A stretch of 64,000 nucleotides of DNA from contig NZ_QWGE01000004.1 in the NCBI RefSeq assembly GCF_003576375.1, forward strand, positions 186,001 through 250,000, read 5' to 3'. Shown here one piece after another: positions 11,093 through 20,832 of the stretch (positions are counted from its first letter, which is position 1; every line of letters begins with the position of its first letter). The position numbers and the translations under genes were made by a program. A model generated the notes under the pieces. The model saw only the letters and a program-made list of their open reading frames with translations. It did no database searches and was not told the origin of the DNA. This stretch comes from Pontibacter oryzae. Its GTDB lineage: Bacteria > Bacteroidota > Bacteroidia > Cytophagales > Hymenobacteraceae.

Positions 11093-11920
11093 ATGGCTTT
11101 AAAAAAGTTAAGACCAATAACACCAGGTCAAAGATTTAGAGTAGCCCCTGGATTCGATGAAATCACATCGTCTACTCCGGAGAAATCTTTGTTGGCACCC
11201 CTATCAAAATCTGGTGGACGTAACAACTCGGGCAAAATGACCATGCGCTACATCGGTGGTGGTCATAAGAAGAAGTACAGAGTAATTGACTTTAAGCGTA
11301 CCAAGCATGGTGTGCCTGCAACAGTTAAGACAATCGAGTACGACCCGAATAGAACTGCGCGTATTGCGTTATTGCATTATGCAGACGGAGAGAAAACGTA
11401 TATCATTGCCCCTGCTGGATTACAGGTTGGTACCGTAATCAACTCAGGTCCTGGTATTGCTCCAGAAGTAGGTAACTGCTTGCCGCTTTCTGACATTCCT
11501 CTAGGTACTATTATTCACAATATTGAGCTTCAGCCAGGTGCTGGCGCCATATTGGCGAGAAGTGCGGGATCTTATGCCCAGCTTGTTGCTCGTGAAGGCC
11601 GTTATGCAACTATCAAACTCCCTTCAGGTGAGTTGAGAATGGTTCTAGTTAACTGCTCTGCTACTATCGGTACAGTTTCTAACGCTGAGCATATGAATGT
11701 GAAGCTTGGTAAAGCTGGCCGTAACAGATGGTTAGGTAAGCGTCCTCGCGTGCGTGGTGTAGCCATGAACCCTGTCGATCACCCTATGGGTGGTGGTGAA
11801 GGTAAGTCATCTGGAGGTCACCCACGTTCACGTAAAGGCTTGTATTCTAAAGGTCTTAAGACTAGAAACAAGAATAAATATTCAGAGAAGCTTATAGTTA
11901 ATAGAGGAAAGAAAAAGTAA
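11093..11920 (+). CDS. rplB: 50S ribosomal protein L2
   Basis: 275 residues, standard. The C-terminal motif [14 protein letters not shown] contains the conserved histidine near the peptidyl transferase centre, and the central RNA-binding OB and SH3-like domains are recognisable ([31 protein letters not shown]). L2 is needed for subunit association and peptide bond formation. The rpsS start codon follows the rplB stop codon directly. Confidence 0.98.
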   Translation: MALKKLRPITPGQRFRVAPGFDEITSSTPEKSLLAPLSKSGGRNNSGKMTMRYIGGGHKKKYRVIDFKRTKHGVPATVKTIEYDPNRTARIALLHYADGEKTYIIAPAGLQVGTVINSGPGIAPEVGNCLPLSDIPLGTIIHNIELQPGAGAILARSAGSYAQLVAREGRYATIKLPSGELRMVLVNCSATIGTVSNAEHMNVKLGKAGRNRWLGKRPRVRGVAMNPVDHPMGGGEGKSSGGHPRSRKGLYSKGLKTRNKNKYSEKLIVNRGKKK

Positions 11921-12199
11921 ATGGCTAGATCATTAAAAAAAGGGCCTTATATTGACTTTAGGCTCGAGAAGAAAGTAACTGTAATGAATGAGGCCGGCAA
12001 AAAGTCTGTTATCAAGACATGGTCACGTCGTTCAATGATTTCTCCAGATTTCGTAGGACATACATTCGCAGTTCACAATGGAAATAAATTCATTCCAGTT
12101 TATGTGACTGAAAACATGGTAGGACATAAACTAGGCGAGTTTGCTCCAACTAGAAACTTTAGAGGTCATATCGCTAAGAAAGATAAAGGCAAGCGTTAA
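11921..12199 (+). CDS. rpsS: 30S ribosomal protein S19
   Basis: 92 residues, beginning [12 protein letters not shown], with the conserved [15 protein letters not shown] and APTRNFRGH segments. It forms a complex with S13 in the head of the small subunit near the A-site finger. Its ATG directly abuts the rplB stop and rplV starts 2 bases after its own stop. Confidence 0.97.
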   Translation: MARSLKKGPYIDFRLEKKVTVMNEAGKKSVIKTWSRRSMISPDFVGHTFAVHNGNKFIPVYVTENMVGHKLGEFAPTRNFRGHIAKKDKGKR

Positions 12200-12201
12200 T
12201 A

Positions 12202-12594
12202 ATGGAAGCAGTAGCAAAACTTAAAAATGTCCCTACCTCTCCTCGCAAGATGAGAATGGTAGCTGACTTGGTACGCGGCAAAAGCGTATCTAAAGCTCTT
12301 GGTATTCTTAAATTTGAAGCCAATGCTGGTGCAGCCAAAGTTGAAAAACTTCTTTTATCTGCATTAGCAAACTGGCAGCAGAACAATGAAGATGCCCGCA
12401 TCGAGGATGCAAACCTTTACATCAAAACTATTTTTGTTGATGAAGGAAAGATGTTAAAGCGTCTTCGTCCAGCTCCACAAGGACGTGGTTATAGAATCAG
12501 AAAAAGATCAAACCATGTTACGCTAGTAATTGATAGCATGACTGAGGAGCAATTAGAGCAGCAGTCTAAGAAATCTAAAAAAGCCAACAAGTAA
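12202..12594 (+). CDS. rplV: 50S ribosomal protein L22
   Basis: 130 residues, some 20 longer than E. coli through a basic, Gln/Lys-rich C-terminal tail. The core [19 protein letters not shown] and the tunnel-lining beta hairpin ([16 protein letters not shown]) are intact. The hairpin lines the exit tunnel opposite L4. It lies between rpsS and rpsC with gaps of 2 and 4 bases. Confidence 0.97.
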   Translation: MEAVAKLKNVPTSPRKMRMVADLVRGKSVSKALGILKFEANAGAAKVEKLLLSALANWQQNNEDARIEDANLYIKTIFVDEGKMLKRLRPAPQGRGYRIRKRSNHVTLVIDSMTEEQLEQQSKKSKKANK

Positions 12595-12598
12595 GAAT

Positions 12599-13348
12599 AT
12601 GGGACAGAAAGTTAATCCGATCGGTTTTCGACTAGGTGTTATCAAAGGTTGGGATTCTAACTGGTATGGCGGCAAAGATTTCGCTGATAAGCTGATCGAA
12701 GATGAGAAAATTAGAAAATACATACTTGCTCGTATCCCTAAGGGCGGTATTTCTAAGATTATAATTGAAAGAACGCTTAAGCGTATTACTATTACAATCA
12801 ATACTGCTAGACCAGGTGTTGTAATTGGTAAAGGCGGTCAGGAAGTTGATAAAATTAAAGAGGAGCTTAAGAAACTTACTAACAAGGATATTCAAATTAA
12901 TATCTTTGAAATTAAGCGTCCTGAGTTAGATGCAAAATTAGTTGGCGAATCTATCGCTCAACAGTTGCAGGCTCGTATCTCTTTCAGACGTGCTATGAAG
13001 CAAGCAATTGCTTCTGCGTTACGTGTAGGTGCTGAAGGTATCAAAGTTCAAGTATCAGGACGTCTTGGTGGTGCTGAAATGGCAAGAACTGAGCATTATA
13101 AAGAAGGAAGAACTCCTCTTCATACGTTGCGTGCTGATATTGACTATGCGTTATCTGAAGCGCAGACGGTTTATGGTAAACTAGGTATCAAAGTTTGGAT
13201 TTTCAAAGGTGAGGTTTATGGTAAGAAAGATCTTACTCCAAACGCTGGCTTAGAAAGCAAAGGACCTGGTTCAGCCTCTGGCGACAGACGTGGTGGTGGC
13301 CGCAACAAGAAAGGTGATGGTGCACCAAAGCGTAAGCGTCGTCAATAA
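12599..13348 (+). CDS. rpsC: 30S ribosomal protein S3
   Basis: 249 residues. [13 protein letters not shown] opens the protein; the KH RNA-binding domain shows [17 protein letters not shown], and the C-terminal domain contains the arginine-rich mRNA-entry (helicase) region. A glycine- and lysine-rich tail extends it beyond the 233 residues of E. coli. S3 forms the mRNA entry pore with S4 and S5. rplP follows after 29 bases. Confidence 0.97.
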   Translation: MGQKVNPIGFRLGVIKGWDSNWYGGKDFADKLIEDEKIRKYILARIPKGGISKIIIERTLKRITITINTARPGVVIGKGGQEVDKIKEELKKLTNKDIQINIFEIKRPELDAKLVGESIAQQLQARISFRRAMKQAIASALRVGAEGIKVQVSGRLGGAEMARTEHYKEGRTPLHTLRADIDYALSEAQTVYGKLGIKVWIFKGEVYGKKDLTPNAGLESKGPGSASGDRRGGGRNKKGDGAPKRKRRQ

Positions 13349-13377
13349 TTAAGTGTTAACATTATAAGTTTTAGAAA

Positions 13378-13800
13378 ATGTTACAGCCTAGAAGGACTAA
13401 ATATAGAAAAATGCAAAAAGGCCGCGTAAAGGGGTTGGCTCATAGAGGCAGCACTATTGCGTTTGGTTCTTTCGCTATAAAGTCTTTGGAATCTACATGG
13501 ATTACGTCTCGCCAAATTGAGGCTGCTCGTATTGCCATGACCAGAGCAATGAAACGTGAGGGTCAAGTTTGGATCCGTATTTTCCCTGATAAACCTATAA
13601 CTAAAAAGCCTGCTGAGGTTCGTATGGGTAAGGGTAAAGGTTCTCCTGAATATTGGGTAGCAGTTGTTAAGCCAGGTACAATCATGTTTGAATCTGATGG
13701 TGTACCTCTAGAAGTAGCCAAAGAGTCGTTAAGGCTTGCTGCTCAGAAACTGCCAGTTAAAACAAAGTTTGTAGTACGTAGAGATTACGTTGAGAAATAA
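13378..13800 (+). CDS. rplP: 50S ribosomal protein L16
   Basis: 140 residues. [16 protein letters not shown] and the conserved [19 protein letters not shown] are diagnostic. L16 binds near the A site and helps position aminoacyl-tRNA; the arginine that is hydroxylated in some bacteria lies in the conserved basic loop. rpmC begins one base after its stop, so the two are likely coupled. Confidence 0.97.
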   Translation: MLQPRRTKYRKMQKGRVKGLAHRGSTIAFGSFAIKSLESTWITSRQIEAARIAMTRAMKREGQVWIRIFPDKPITKKPAEVRMGKGKGSPEYWVAVVKPGTIMFESDGVPLEVAKESLRLAAQKLPVKTKFVVRRDYVEK

Positions 13801-13801
13801 A

Positions 13802-14002
13802 ATGAAAAATTCAGAGATTACAGCTTTATCTGCAACAGATTTGCAAGAGAAGCTTACCACTGAGAAGGCTAGCCTGCACAACATGCGTTTTGCACATGCT
13901 ATATCTCCACTGGAGAACCCAATGAAAATCCGCGAGACGAAGCGTCTTATTGCTCGACTGAATACTGAAGTTCGTCGTCGTGAAATAGAAGCTAACTCTT
14001 AA
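13802..14002 (+). CDS. rpmC: 50S ribosomal protein L29
   Basis: 66 residues. The ATG at 13802 (MKNSEITAL) gives the usual L29 length; an in-frame ATG 12 bases earlier lies inside rplP. The helical hairpin with [19 protein letters not shown] and a basic second helix is typical. L29 sits at the tunnel exit beside L23. It lies between rplP and rpsQ as in other bacteria. Confidence 0.95.
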   Translation: MKNSEITALSATDLQEKLTTEKASLHNMRFAHAISPLENPMKIRETKRLIARLNTEVRRREIEANS

Positions 14003-14016
14003 GACTTATTAAGATC

Positions 14017-14271
14017 ATGGAGAGAAACCTAAGAAAAGAAAGAAGCGGTAAGGTTGTTAGCAATAAGATGGACAAATCTATTACTGTACTGATTGAGAGC
14101 AAAATGAAGCACCCAATGTATGGTAAGTTTGTTAACAAATCAACCAAGTTCATGGCTCATGACGAGAACAACGACTGCAACATTGGAGACTTTGTTCGCA
14201 TTCAGGAAACACGTCCTCTCAGCAAGAACAAAAAATGGCGTTTGGTAGAAATTATAGAAAGGGCTAAATAA
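14017..14271 (+). CDS. rpsQ: 30S ribosomal protein S17
   Basis: 84 residues with the OB-fold pattern [19 protein letters not shown] and the conserved [20 protein letters not shown] segment. It is a primary 16S rRNA binding protein of the small-subunit body. Its stop codon overlaps the start codon of rplN by one base (TAATG). Confidence 0.97.
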   Translation: MERNLRKERSGKVVSNKMDKSITVLIESKMKHPMYGKFVNKSTKFMAHDENNDCNIGDFVRIQETRPLSKNKKWRLVEIIERAK

Positions 14272-14639
14272 TGATACAGCAGGAATCAAGACTAAGTGTA
14301 GCTGACAACAGCGGAGCGAAGGAAGTTCTTTGTATCCGTGTGCTAGGTGGTACTGGTAAAAAGTATGCCTCAGTTGGCGATAGAATTGTTGTAACTGTTA
14401 AGTCTGCCCTTTCTTCTGGAAACGTTAAGAAAGGAACTGTATCGAAAGCAGTTATTGTAAGAACTAAGAAAGAGGTTCGAAGAAAAGACGGTTCGTATAT
14501 TCGTTTCGACGATAACGCCGCAGTTCTTTTAAATGCCAACAATGAGCCGCGTGGTACACGTATCTTCGGACCGGTTGCACGTGAACTTCGTGAAAAGCAA
14601 TTCATGAAAATTGTTTCGTTAGCACCTGAAGTTCTTTAA
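14271..14639 (+). CDS. rplN: 50S ribosomal protein L14
   Basis: 122 residues, the universal length, starting [19 protein letters not shown], with [12 protein letters not shown] and [14 protein letters not shown] conserved. L14 lies at the subunit interface and is the docking site of the silencing factor RsfS. It overlaps rpsQ by one base and leads into rplX after 18 bases. Confidence 0.98.
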   Translation: MIQQESRLSVADNSGAKEVLCIRVLGGTGKKYASVGDRIVVTVKSALSSGNVKKGTVSKAVIVRTKKEVRRKDGSYIRFDDNAAVLLNANNEPRGTRIFGPVARELREKQFMKIVSLAPEVL

Positions 14640-14657
14640 TCCCTAATTCAGATCAAG

Positions 14658-14981
14658 ATGAATAAGAAAAAACTTCATGTTAAAACTGGCGATACAGTTA
14701 AAGTAATAGCCGGTGACGAGCGCGGTAAAACTGGCCGCATTATCGCTGTAAATGTTGATAAGCAACGAGTAACTATCGAAGGCCTTAATATGGTTACCAA
14801 GCACACGAAACCAAGTGCAAGTAACCCACAAGGAGGCATCAATAAAGTAGAAGCTCCTATTCATGCTAGCAACGTAGCATTAGTTGATCCTAAATCTGGT
14901 GAAGCTACTAAAACTGCTAGAAGAAAGAACAGCGAAGGTAAAACAGAGCGTTATTCTAAAAAGACAGGAGAGGTAATCTAA
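14658..14981 (+). CDS. rplX: 50S ribosomal protein L24
   Basis: 107 residues with a KOW motif ([20 protein letters not shown]) and the conserved [13 protein letters not shown] segment. It is an assembly initiator of the large subunit near the tunnel exit. The basic C-terminal tail ([15 protein letters not shown]) is normal. rplE follows one base after its stop. Confidence 0.97.
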   Translation: MNKKKLHVKTGDTVKVIAGDERGKTGRIIAVNVDKQRVTIEGLNMVTKHTKPSASNPQGGINKVEAPIHASNVALVDPKSGEATKTARRKNSEGKTERYSKKTGEVI

Positions 14982-14982
14982 G

Positions 14983-15537
14983 ATGGCAACTGCAAGATTA
15001 AAAGAGAAGTATCAAAACGAAGTAGTTCCTGCTTTAAAAGAGAAGTTCCAGTATACGAACGTCATGCAGGTGCCTAAAATCACTAAAATTTCAATTAATA
15101 AAGGTATTGGCTCTGCTGTAGCTGATAAAAAATTAGTTGATATTGGTGTGGAGGAGCTTACTACTATTACTGGTCAGAAAGCCGTTGCTACTATAGCAAA
15201 AAAGTCTGTATCGAACTTTAAACTTCGTGAAGGCATGCCTATTGGTGCTCGTGTAACGCTTCGTGGCCAGAAAATGTATGAGTTCTTGGATCGCCTCCTG
15301 ACCGTGGCATTGCCACGTGTTCGTGACTTTAGAGGTGTTAGTGAGAAAGGCTTTGATGGCCGCGGTAACTACACTCTAGGTGTTAAGGAGCAGATCATTT
15401 TCCCAGAGATTAGCATTGATAAGATCAAAGCTATTTCAGGAATGGACATTACTTTTGTTACAACTGCTAACACAGACGAAGAGAGCTACGAGTTGCTTAA
15501 AGCATTCGGTATGCCATTCGCTAATATCAAGAAATAA
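14983..15537 (+). CDS. rplE: 50S ribosomal protein L5
   Basis: 184 residues, standard length. The start [18 protein letters not shown], the KISINKGIG strand and [17 protein letters not shown] are conserved L5 features. L5 binds 5S rRNA and contacts the P-site tRNA and the 30S head protein S13. It lies one base after rplX and two bases before rpsN. Confidence 0.98.
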   Translation: MATARLKEKYQNEVVPALKEKFQYTNVMQVPKITKISINKGIGSAVADKKLVDIGVEELTTITGQKAVATIAKKSVSNFKLREGMPIGARVTLRGQKMYEFLDRLLTVALPRVRDFRGVSEKGFDGRGNYTLGVKEQIIFPEISIDKIKAISGMDITFVTTANTDEESYELLKAFGMPFANIKK

Positions 15538-15539
15538 TC

Positions 15540-15809
15540 ATGGCGAGAGAATCCGTAAAAGCCAGAGAGCTTAAAAGACAAAAGCTTGTAGCTAAGTATG
15601 CTGCAAAAAGAGCTGAGTTAAAAGCTAAAGGTGACTACGAGGCACTAGATAAGTTGCCTCGTAACGCATCACCTGTAAGATTACATAACCGTTGCAAACT
15701 CTCTGGAAGACCGAGAGGCTATATGAGAAAATTTGGTATTTCTCGGGTAGTTTTCAGAGAACTCGCAGTTATGGGTAAAATTCCTGGTGTTACAAAGTCG
15801 AGCTGGTAA
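15540..15809 (+). CDS. rpsN: 30S ribosomal protein S14, zinc-free form
   Basis: 89 residues, the long form of S14. It has only one cysteine ([11 protein letters not shown]) and lacks the paired CxxC motifs of the short zinc-binding form, so it should not need zinc. The C-terminal [19 protein letters not shown] segment is standard. S14 belongs to the head of the small subunit. An 89-base gap with a hairpin and a -7 box separates it from rpsH. Confidence 0.97.
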   Translation: MARESVKARELKRQKLVAKYAAKRAELKAKGDYEALDKLPRNASPVRLHNRCKLSGRPRGYMRKFGISRVVFRELAVMGKIPGVTKSSW

Positions 15810-15813
15810 TTTT

Positions 15814-15831
15814 TTCTTAACTCATTAAGAA
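15814..15831 (+). other. Short AT-rich hairpin between rpsN and rpsH
   Basis: TTCTTAA (15814-15820) and TTAAGAA (15825-15831) form a perfect 7-base inverted repeat with a 4-base loop, 4 bases after the rpsN stop. It is weak (one G-C pair) and has no clear T tail in the + direction, so termination is doubtful. Confidence 0.4.
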
Positions 15832-15848
15832 TCATAAAAAGATATTTG

Positions 15849-15856
15849 TATCTTTG
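15849..15856 (+). promoter_or_regulatory. Internal promoter -7 box before rpsH
   Basis: TATCTTTG fits TAnnTTTG exactly and is followed by 42 bases of leader before the rpsH ATG. No clear TTG lies at the -33 position, so strength is uncertain. It would give a second start inside the spc cluster. Confidence 0.5.
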
Positions 15857-15898
15857 CCCCTCGCTTAGATAAAGCATTCATTATTTAATTTATTCATA

Positions 15899-16297
15899 AT
15901 GAACTCAGATCCAATAGCAGATTATTTAACTAGAGTGCGCAATGCAATAAAAGCTAGCCACAGAATAGTTGAAATACCATCTAGCAAGATTAAAAAAGAG
16001 ATCACCAAAGTACTGTACGATAAAGGGTACATCCAGAGTTATAAGTTTGATGACTCTAGCGTTCAAGGTACAATCAAAATTGCTCTAAAATACAACCCTA
16101 ACACGAAGCAATCTGCTATTGTTAAGCTAGAAAGGGTTAGTAAGCCAGGGCTTCGTAAGTACGCTGGCAGCGAAAACCTGCCAAGAGTATTAAATGGCCT
16201 TGGTGTGGCCATTTTGTCTACATCTAAAGGTGTTATGACAGAGAAGGAAGCTAAGTCACTAAACATTGGTGGCGAAGTGTTATGTTATGTATATTAA
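15899..16297 (+). CDS. rpsH: 30S ribosomal protein S8
   Basis: 132 residues. It starts MNSDPIADYLTRVRNAIKA and ends with the conserved KGVMTEKEAKSLNIGGEVLC core (ending CYVY). S8 binds the central domain of 16S rRNA and in E. coli represses the spc operon. It is the first gene after the internal gap, so a promoter just upstream (TATCTTTG at 15849) may raise or separate expression of the second half of the cluster. Confidence 0.98.
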   Translation: MNSDPIADYLTRVRNAIKASHRIVEIPSSKIKKEITKVLYDKGYIQSYKFDDSSVQGTIKIALKYNPNTKQSAIVKLERVSKPGLRKYAGSENLPRVLNGLGVAILSTSKGVMTEKEAKSLNIGGEVLCYVY

Positions 16298-16311
16298 TAG
16301 GAGGATAGACA

Positions 16312-16866
16312 ATGTCACGAATAGGAAAATTGCCAATCACCCTGCCTAACAATACACAAGTTACTATCGGTGATAACAATGTAGTTGTAGTTAAAGGCCC
16401 TAAGGGTGAGCTATCTACTACAGTTGATAAGGATATGATCATCAAGCAGGATGAGAATGCAATTATCGTAGAGCGTCCGACAGAGCAAAAGCGCCATAAG
16501 GCTATGCATGGCCTTTACAGATCTCTTATCAACAACATGGTTGTAGGAGTGAGTGAAGGTTATAAAGAGCAGCTTGAGCTTGTAGGTGTTGGTTATAAAG
16601 CAACTGTGCAAGGTAACACTCTCGAATTGTCTTTGGGTTACTCTCATAATATTTTTATGAGCTTACCACAGGAGGTAACAGCAACTGCTGTAACTGAAAA
16701 GGGTAAAAATCCAATCGTAACTTTAGAGAGCAACGATAAGCAACTTATCGGCCAAGTTGCTGCTAAAATTAGATCACTGCGTAAAGTAGAACCTTATAAA
16801 GGTAAGGGTATCCGTTTCGTAGGTGAAGTTATCAGAAGAAAAGCTGGTAAGACAGCATCTAAATAA
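16312..16866 (+). CDS. rplF: 50S ribosomal protein L6
   Basis: 184 residues, starting [12 protein letters not shown]; the two duplicated alpha/beta domains are recognisable and the C-terminus has [20 protein letters not shown], the conserved 23S rRNA contact near the sarcin-ricin loop. It lies 14 bases after rpsH and 8 bases before rplR in the standard spc order. Confidence 0.98.
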   Translation: MSRIGKLPITLPNNTQVTIGDNNVVVVKGPKGELSTTVDKDMIIKQDENAIIVERPTEQKRHKAMHGLYRSLINNMVVGVSEGYKEQLELVGVGYKATVQGNTLELSLGYSHNIFMSLPQEVTATAVTEKGKNPIVTLESNDKQLIGQVAAKIRSLRKVEPYKGKGIRFVGEVIRRKAGKTASK

Positions 16867-16874
16867 TCATCATC

Positions 16875-17222
16875 ATGTCGACTAATAAAATAAGCAGAAG
16901 ACTAAGAATAAAGAAGGGTATCAGAAATAAAATTTCTGGTACTCCTGAAAGGCCTAGATTAACTGTATTTCGTAGCAATAAGGCTATTTACGTACAGTTG
17001 GTTGATGATACTACTGGTGTGACACTAGCGGCTGCCTCTTCAGTTAAGATTGATGATGCAAAAGCTAATATTGAAACTGCCGGAAAAGTTGGAAAAACAA
17101 TAGCCGAGGCTGCTCTTGCTAAAGGTATTTCTGAGGTTGTTTTCGATCGTAATGGCTACCTATATCACGGTAAAGTAAAATCATTGGCGGAAGGCGCTCG
17201 TGAAGCAGGCCTTAAATTCTAA
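16875..17222 (+). CDS. rplR: 50S ribosomal protein L18
   Basis: 115 residues. The basic N-terminus ([20 protein letters not shown]) and the C-terminal [20 protein letters not shown] are typical of L18, which with L5 and L25 binds 5S rRNA. It is 8 bases after rplF and 5 bases before rpsE. Confidence 0.98.
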   Translation: MSTNKISRRLRIKKGIRNKISGTPERPRLTVFRSNKAIYVQLVDDTTGVTLAAASSVKIDDAKANIETAGKVGKTIAEAALAKGISEVVFDRNGYLYHGKVKSLAEGAREAGLKF

Positions 17223-17227
17223 AAATT

Positions 17228-17746
17228 ATGTTGAAGAATAATATACGTAGCGTAAAGGCAAGCGAAATCGAATTAAAAGAGAAAGTAGTAGCCATTAACC
17301 GTGTAGCCAAAGTTGTAAAGGGTGGTAGAAGGTTTAGCTTTGCCGCGATCGTGGTAGTAGGAGATGGTAATGGTGTGGTAGGTTACGGGCTTGGTAAAGC
17401 TAATGAAGTAACCGACGCTATTGCTAAAGGTATAGATGATGCTAAGAAGAATCTAGTAAAGGTTCCGGTATATCATAATACTGTTCCTCATGCAATTGAA
17501 GGCAAATACTCTGGTGGTTTTGTCCTTGTAAAGCCTGCTGCTCCTGGTACAGGTGTAATTGCTGGTGGTGCAATGCGTGCCGTTTTGGAAAGTGCTGGTA
17601 TAAAAGACGTACTTTGTAAGTCTAAAGGCTCTTCAAACCCGCACAACGTGGTTAAAGCAACATTCGATGCTTTATCTAAAATGCGTGATCCATTGGCTGT
17701 TGCTCAGCAGCGCGGTGTTAATTTACAGAAAGTATTCAACGGATAA
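17228..17746 (+). CDS. rpsE: 30S ribosomal protein S5
   Basis: 172 residues. The double-stranded RNA-binding N-domain ([20 protein letters not shown]) and the C-domain ([34 protein letters not shown]) are complete. S5 lines the mRNA entry channel with S3 and S4; the segment GGRRFSFAA is where spectinomycin-resistance changes map in E. coli, and it looks ordinary here. Confidence 0.98.
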   Translation: MLKNNIRSVKASEIELKEKVVAINRVAKVVKGGRRFSFAAIVVVGDGNGVVGYGLGKANEVTDAIAKGIDDAKKNLVKVPVYHNTVPHAIEGKYSGGFVLVKPAAPGTGVIAGGAMRAVLESAGIKDVLCKSKGSSNPHNVVKATFDALSKMRDPLAVAQQRGVNLQKVFNG

Positions 17747-17751
17747 TTGAA

Positions 17752-17931
17752 ATGGCTAAAGTAACTATCACTCAAGTTAAGAGCATTATCGATAGACCTA
17801 AAAGCCAGAAGCTTACTATTCAAGCTTTGGGTCTAGGAAAGATAAGCAAATCAGTATCTGTTGAGTTAACTCCTCAGATTGCTGGTATGGTAAAGAAAGT
17901 CCACAATTTGGTAGAAGTAAAAGAGCAATAA
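17752..17931 (+). CDS. rpmD: 50S ribosomal protein L30
   Basis: A 59-residue reading frame, ATG at 17752 to TAA at 17929-17931. It starts MAKVTITQVKSIIDRP and contains LTIQALGLGKISKSV, a clear L30 pattern; the length fits the family. It fills the space between rpsE (5 bases) and rplO (2 bases), the expected position in the spc operon. Confidence 0.96.
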   Translation: MAKVTITQVKSIIDRPKSQKLTIQALGLGKISKSVSVELTPQIAGMVKKVHNLVEVKEQ

Positions 17932-17933
17932 TC

Positions 17934-18380
17934 ATGTACTTACATTCTTTAAAACCTGCAGAAGGTTCTGTGAAGAACAGAAAGAGAATTGGTAGAGGTA
18001 CTGGTTCAGGTAGAGGTGGAACTTCTACACGTGGACATAAAGGTGCCAAATCCCGTTCAGGATATTCACAAAAGGCTGGTTTCGAAGGTGGTCAGATGCC
18101 ACTTCAGAGACGTGTACCTAAGTATGGCTTTAAAAACATTAACCGTGTTGAGTATAAGGCTATCAACTTAGATGTAATTCAGTCTCTTGCTGAATCTACA
18201 AATGAAACTGTTATGAACTTTGAATTCTTCAAAGCACACGGTTTGATTTCTAAAAACGACAAGGTAAAGATTTTGGGCAGAGGAGAAGTGAGCAAAGCTA
18301 TTGAGGTTCATGCACATGCTTTTTCAGGAACTGCGTCATCATCAATTGAAAAAGCAGGCGGTAAAACAGTTGCTCTCTAA
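17934..18380 (+). CDS. rplO: 50S ribosomal protein L15
   Basis: 148 residues. The glycine/arginine-rich N-terminus (KRIGRGTGSGRGGTSTRGHK) and EGGQMPLQRRVPKYGF are diagnostic. L15 is a late assembly protein of the large subunit. It precedes secY by 9 bases, the usual neighbour. Confidence 0.98.
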   Translation: MYLHSLKPAEGSVKNRKRIGRGTGSGRGGTSTRGHKGAKSRSGYSQKAGFEGGQMPLQRRVPKYGFKNINRVEYKAINLDVIQSLAESTNETVMNFEFFKAHGLISKNDKVKILGRGEVSKAIEVHAHAFSGTASSSIEKAGGKTVAL

Positions 18381-18389
18381 TCAATAGGT

Positions 18390-19706
18390 ATGAAGAAGTT
18401 TATAACAACTATCAAGAACATTTTCGCTATAGAAGACCTTCGGGTCAGAATCCTGAATACAGTTTTTTTTATAGCAATATTTAGATTAGGTTCTTATGTT
18501 GTTTTACCAGGCGTAGATCCTAACCAATTACAAGCCAACACTTCAGGTTTGTTTGGTTTGCTGGATACCTTCTTGGGTGGTGCATTTAGCAATGCATCCA
18601 TCTTTGCTTTAGGTATTATGCCTTATATATCAGCTTCTATCGTATTGCAACTGCTAACTATAGCTGTTCCTTATTTTCAAAAAATGCAGAAAGAGGGTGA
18701 ATCTGGTCGAAAAAAAATCAACCAGATCACTCGCGTTCTGACAATTGTAATCACTTTAGCTCAAGCTGTAGGCTTTGTAGCCACTATAAATGCCGAGGCA
18801 ATTGTCATCAATACGACTCTTTTCACTATAACCTCTATGATTGTCCTGACTTCGGGCACAATTTTCTGTATGTGGTTAGGCGAAAAGATTACTGATAAGG
18901 GAATTGGTAATGGAATTTCAATGCTGATTATGATCGGTATTGTGTCCAGATTTCCAGGTGCAATTGTTGCTGAGTTCTTATCAAAACAACTTGGTGGAGC
19001 TTTATTATTCTTGTTTGAGTTATTCGTTCTGTTCTTCGTGGTAATGTCAGTTGTAATGCTAACACAGGCCATCCGCCGTATTCCTGTGCAGTATGCTAAG
19101 CAGGTTGGTGCGAGCTCGCTTTACAGCGGCCAGAGACAGTTCATCCCTTTAAAAGTAAATGCTGCAGGGGTAATGCCAATCATCTTTGCTCAGTCTTTAA
19201 TGTTCTTGCCTTCTATGTTGGCATCCATATGGGCTGATTCCAGCGAGACTGCTAACTACATTGGTTCTACATTCTCTGATTTCACGTCTTGGCAGTATAA
19301 CCTTGTTTTTGGCCTTCTTATTCTTGTGTTTACTTATTTCTACACTGCAATAAGTGTAAACCCAAATCAGATTGCTGACGATTTAAAACGTAGTGGTGGT
19401 TTTGTGCCAGGTGTTAAGCCAGGAAGATCTACTTCGGAATACATTGATGCTATACTTACTCGCATTACGTTACCTGGAGCTATTTACCTTGCTCTAGTAG
19501 CTATATTCCCATCTATCGCTATGTTGCTAGGTGTTACGAGAGAGTTTTCGCAATTCTTTGGTGGAACTTCCCTTATAATCATGGTAGGTGTTGTTCTTGA
19601 TACCCTACAGCAAGTTGAGAGTTATCTATTGATGAGACACTATGACGGGATGATGAAGTCTGGAAAGCTTCGCGGCAGAACAGAGAATATCGCTATGGTA
19701 TCTTAA
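18390..19706 (+). CDS. secY: Protein translocase channel subunit SecY
   Basis: 438 residues with ten hydrophobic segments. Recognisable parts are the plug/TM2 region (FALGIMPYISASIVLQLL), the cytoplasmic loop with EGESGRKKINQITR, and IRRIPVQYAKQVGA followed by the conserved C-terminal loop with DDLKRSGGFVPGVKPG. SecY forms the inner-membrane pore with SecE and SecG and works with SecA, whose gene is at 39,217. It lies between rplO and map in the classical order. Confidence 0.98.
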   Translation: MKKFITTIKNIFAIEDLRVRILNTVFFIAIFRLGSYVVLPGVDPNQLQANTSGLFGLLDTFLGGAFSNASIFALGIMPYISASIVLQLLTIAVPYFQKMQKEGESGRKKINQITRVLTIVITLAQAVGFVATINAEAIVINTTLFTITSMIVLTSGTIFCMWLGEKITDKGIGNGISMLIMIGIVSRFPGAIVAEFLSKQLGGALLFLFELFVLFFVVMSVVMLTQAIRRIPVQYAKQVGASSLYSGQRQFIPLKVNAAGVMPIIFAQSLMFLPSMLASIWADSSETANYIGSTFSDFTSWQYNLVFGLLILVFTYFYTAISVNPNQIADDLKRSGGFVPGVKPGRSTSEYIDAILTRITLPGAIYLALVAIFPSIAMLLGVTREFSQFFGGTSLIIMVGVVLDTLQQVESYLLMRHYDGMMKSGKLRGRTENIAMVS

Positions 19707-19709
19707 TCA

Positions 19710-20483
19710 ATGATTATATATAAAACTGAAGACGAAATTGAGCTAATTCGCCAGAGTGCTTTGATTCTTAGCAAAGCACATGGCGAAATTGCTCGTCTAA
19801 TAAAGCCTGGTATTTCTACATTATCTCTAGATAAGGTAGCAGAGGAATTCATCCAGGATAATGGAGCATTGCCTTCATTCAAAAACTACAACGGCTTTCC
19901 TTACAGTCTGTGTATCTCTGTTAACTCAGTTGTTGTTCACGGAATGCCGAGCAATTATATTTTGAACGAAGGCGACATAATTTCTGTTGACTGTGGAGTT
20001 TATAAAAATGGCTTTCACAGTGACTGCGCTTACACCCATCCTGTTGGTCAGGTAAGTTCTGAAGTTCAGCAACTCCTCGACACAACTAAAGAATCTTTAT
20101 ACAAAGGTATAGAGCAAGCTATAGTTGGAAATCGACTAGGAGATATTAGTTTTGCAATTCAGAATTATGCCGAGTCTAAAAACTATACTATAGTACGTGA
20201 ACTTGTTGGGCATGGGATTGGAAAAAATCTACATGAATCTCCTGAAGTTCCGAATTATGGCAGAAGAGGGCAGGGCGTAAAATTGCAGAATGGTTTGGTT
20301 TTAGCGATAGAACCCATGGTTAACCTGGGAACGAAGCAAATCGTCCAGGAAGATGACGGCTGGACGATCAGAACCAAAGACAATAAGCCTTCTGCTCACT
20401 TTGAACATACAGTTGTTATCCGTAAAGATTCTGCGGAAGTGTTAACAACTTTTGAATATATAGATCAAGCTAATAAATCATAA
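19710..20483 (+). CDS. map: Type I methionine aminopeptidase
   Basis: 257 residues, the size of type I enzymes. HGMPSNYILNEGDIISVDCG contains the substrate histidine and the first metal aspartate; GHGIGKNLHESPEVPNYG contains the metal histidine, and two glutamates follow (AIEPMV; HFEHTVV). The enzyme removes the initiator methionine co-translationally. It is 3 bases after secY, and the infA ATG directly follows its stop. Confidence 0.97.
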   Translation: MIIYKTEDEIELIRQSALILSKAHGEIARLIKPGISTLSLDKVAEEFIQDNGALPSFKNYNGFPYSLCISVNSVVVHGMPSNYILNEGDIISVDCGVYKNGFHSDCAYTHPVGQVSSEVQQLLDTTKESLYKGIEQAIVGNRLGDISFAIQNYAESKNYTIVRELVGHGIGKNLHESPEVPNYGRRGQGVKLQNGLVLAIEPMVNLGTKQIVQEDDGWTIRTKDNKPSAHFEHTVVIRKDSAEVLTTFEYIDQANKS

Positions 20484-20702
20484 ATGGCAAAACAGTCGTC
20501 CATAGAGCAAGACGGAACTATTGTAGAGGCATTATCTAACGCCATGTTTCGGGTTGAGCTTGAAAATGGTCATCAGGTAGTGGCTCACATCTCAGGTAAG
20601 ATGCGTATGAATTACATTAAGATTTTACCCGGTGACCGTGTAAAATTAGAGATGTCTCCCTATGACCTTACCAAAGGCAGAATTGTTTACCGATATAAAT
20701 AA
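20484..20702 (+). CDS. infA: Translation initiation factor IF-1
   Basis: 72 residues, the universal length: one S1/OB-fold domain with [20 protein letters not shown] and [22 protein letters not shown]-1 blocks the A site during initiation and assists IF-2 and IF-3. Its start codon touches the map stop codon and rpmJ follows after 4 bases. Confidence 0.98.
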   Translation: MAKQSSIEQDGTIVEALSNAMFRVELENGHQVVAHISGKMRMNYIKILPGDRVKLEMSPYDLTKGRIVYRYK

Positions 20703-20706
20703 ATCC

Positions 20707-20823
20707 ATGAAAGTTAAAGCATCAGTAAAAAAGAGAAGTGCTGAATGTAAAGTGATTCGCCGCAAGGGGAAGCTTTATGTTATCAACAAAAAAAATCCAA
20801 GATATAAACAAAGACAAGGTTAA
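20707..20823 (+). CDS. rpmJ: 50S ribosomal protein L36, zinc-free form
   Basis: A 38-residue frame from ATG 20707 to TAA 20821-20823, starting [11 protein letters not shown] and ending NPRYKQRQG. The four zinc ligands of the canonical protein (Cys11, Cys14, Cys27, His33) read Ser, Cys, Asn and Tyr here, so only one survives and the protein should not bind zinc. Together with the zinc-free S14 this means the spc cluster carries non-zinc forms. It lies between infA and rpsM as expected. Confidence 0.96.
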   Translation: MKVKASVKKRSAECKVIRRKGKLYVINKKNPRYKQRQG

Positions 20824-20832
20824 TTTATTTTT

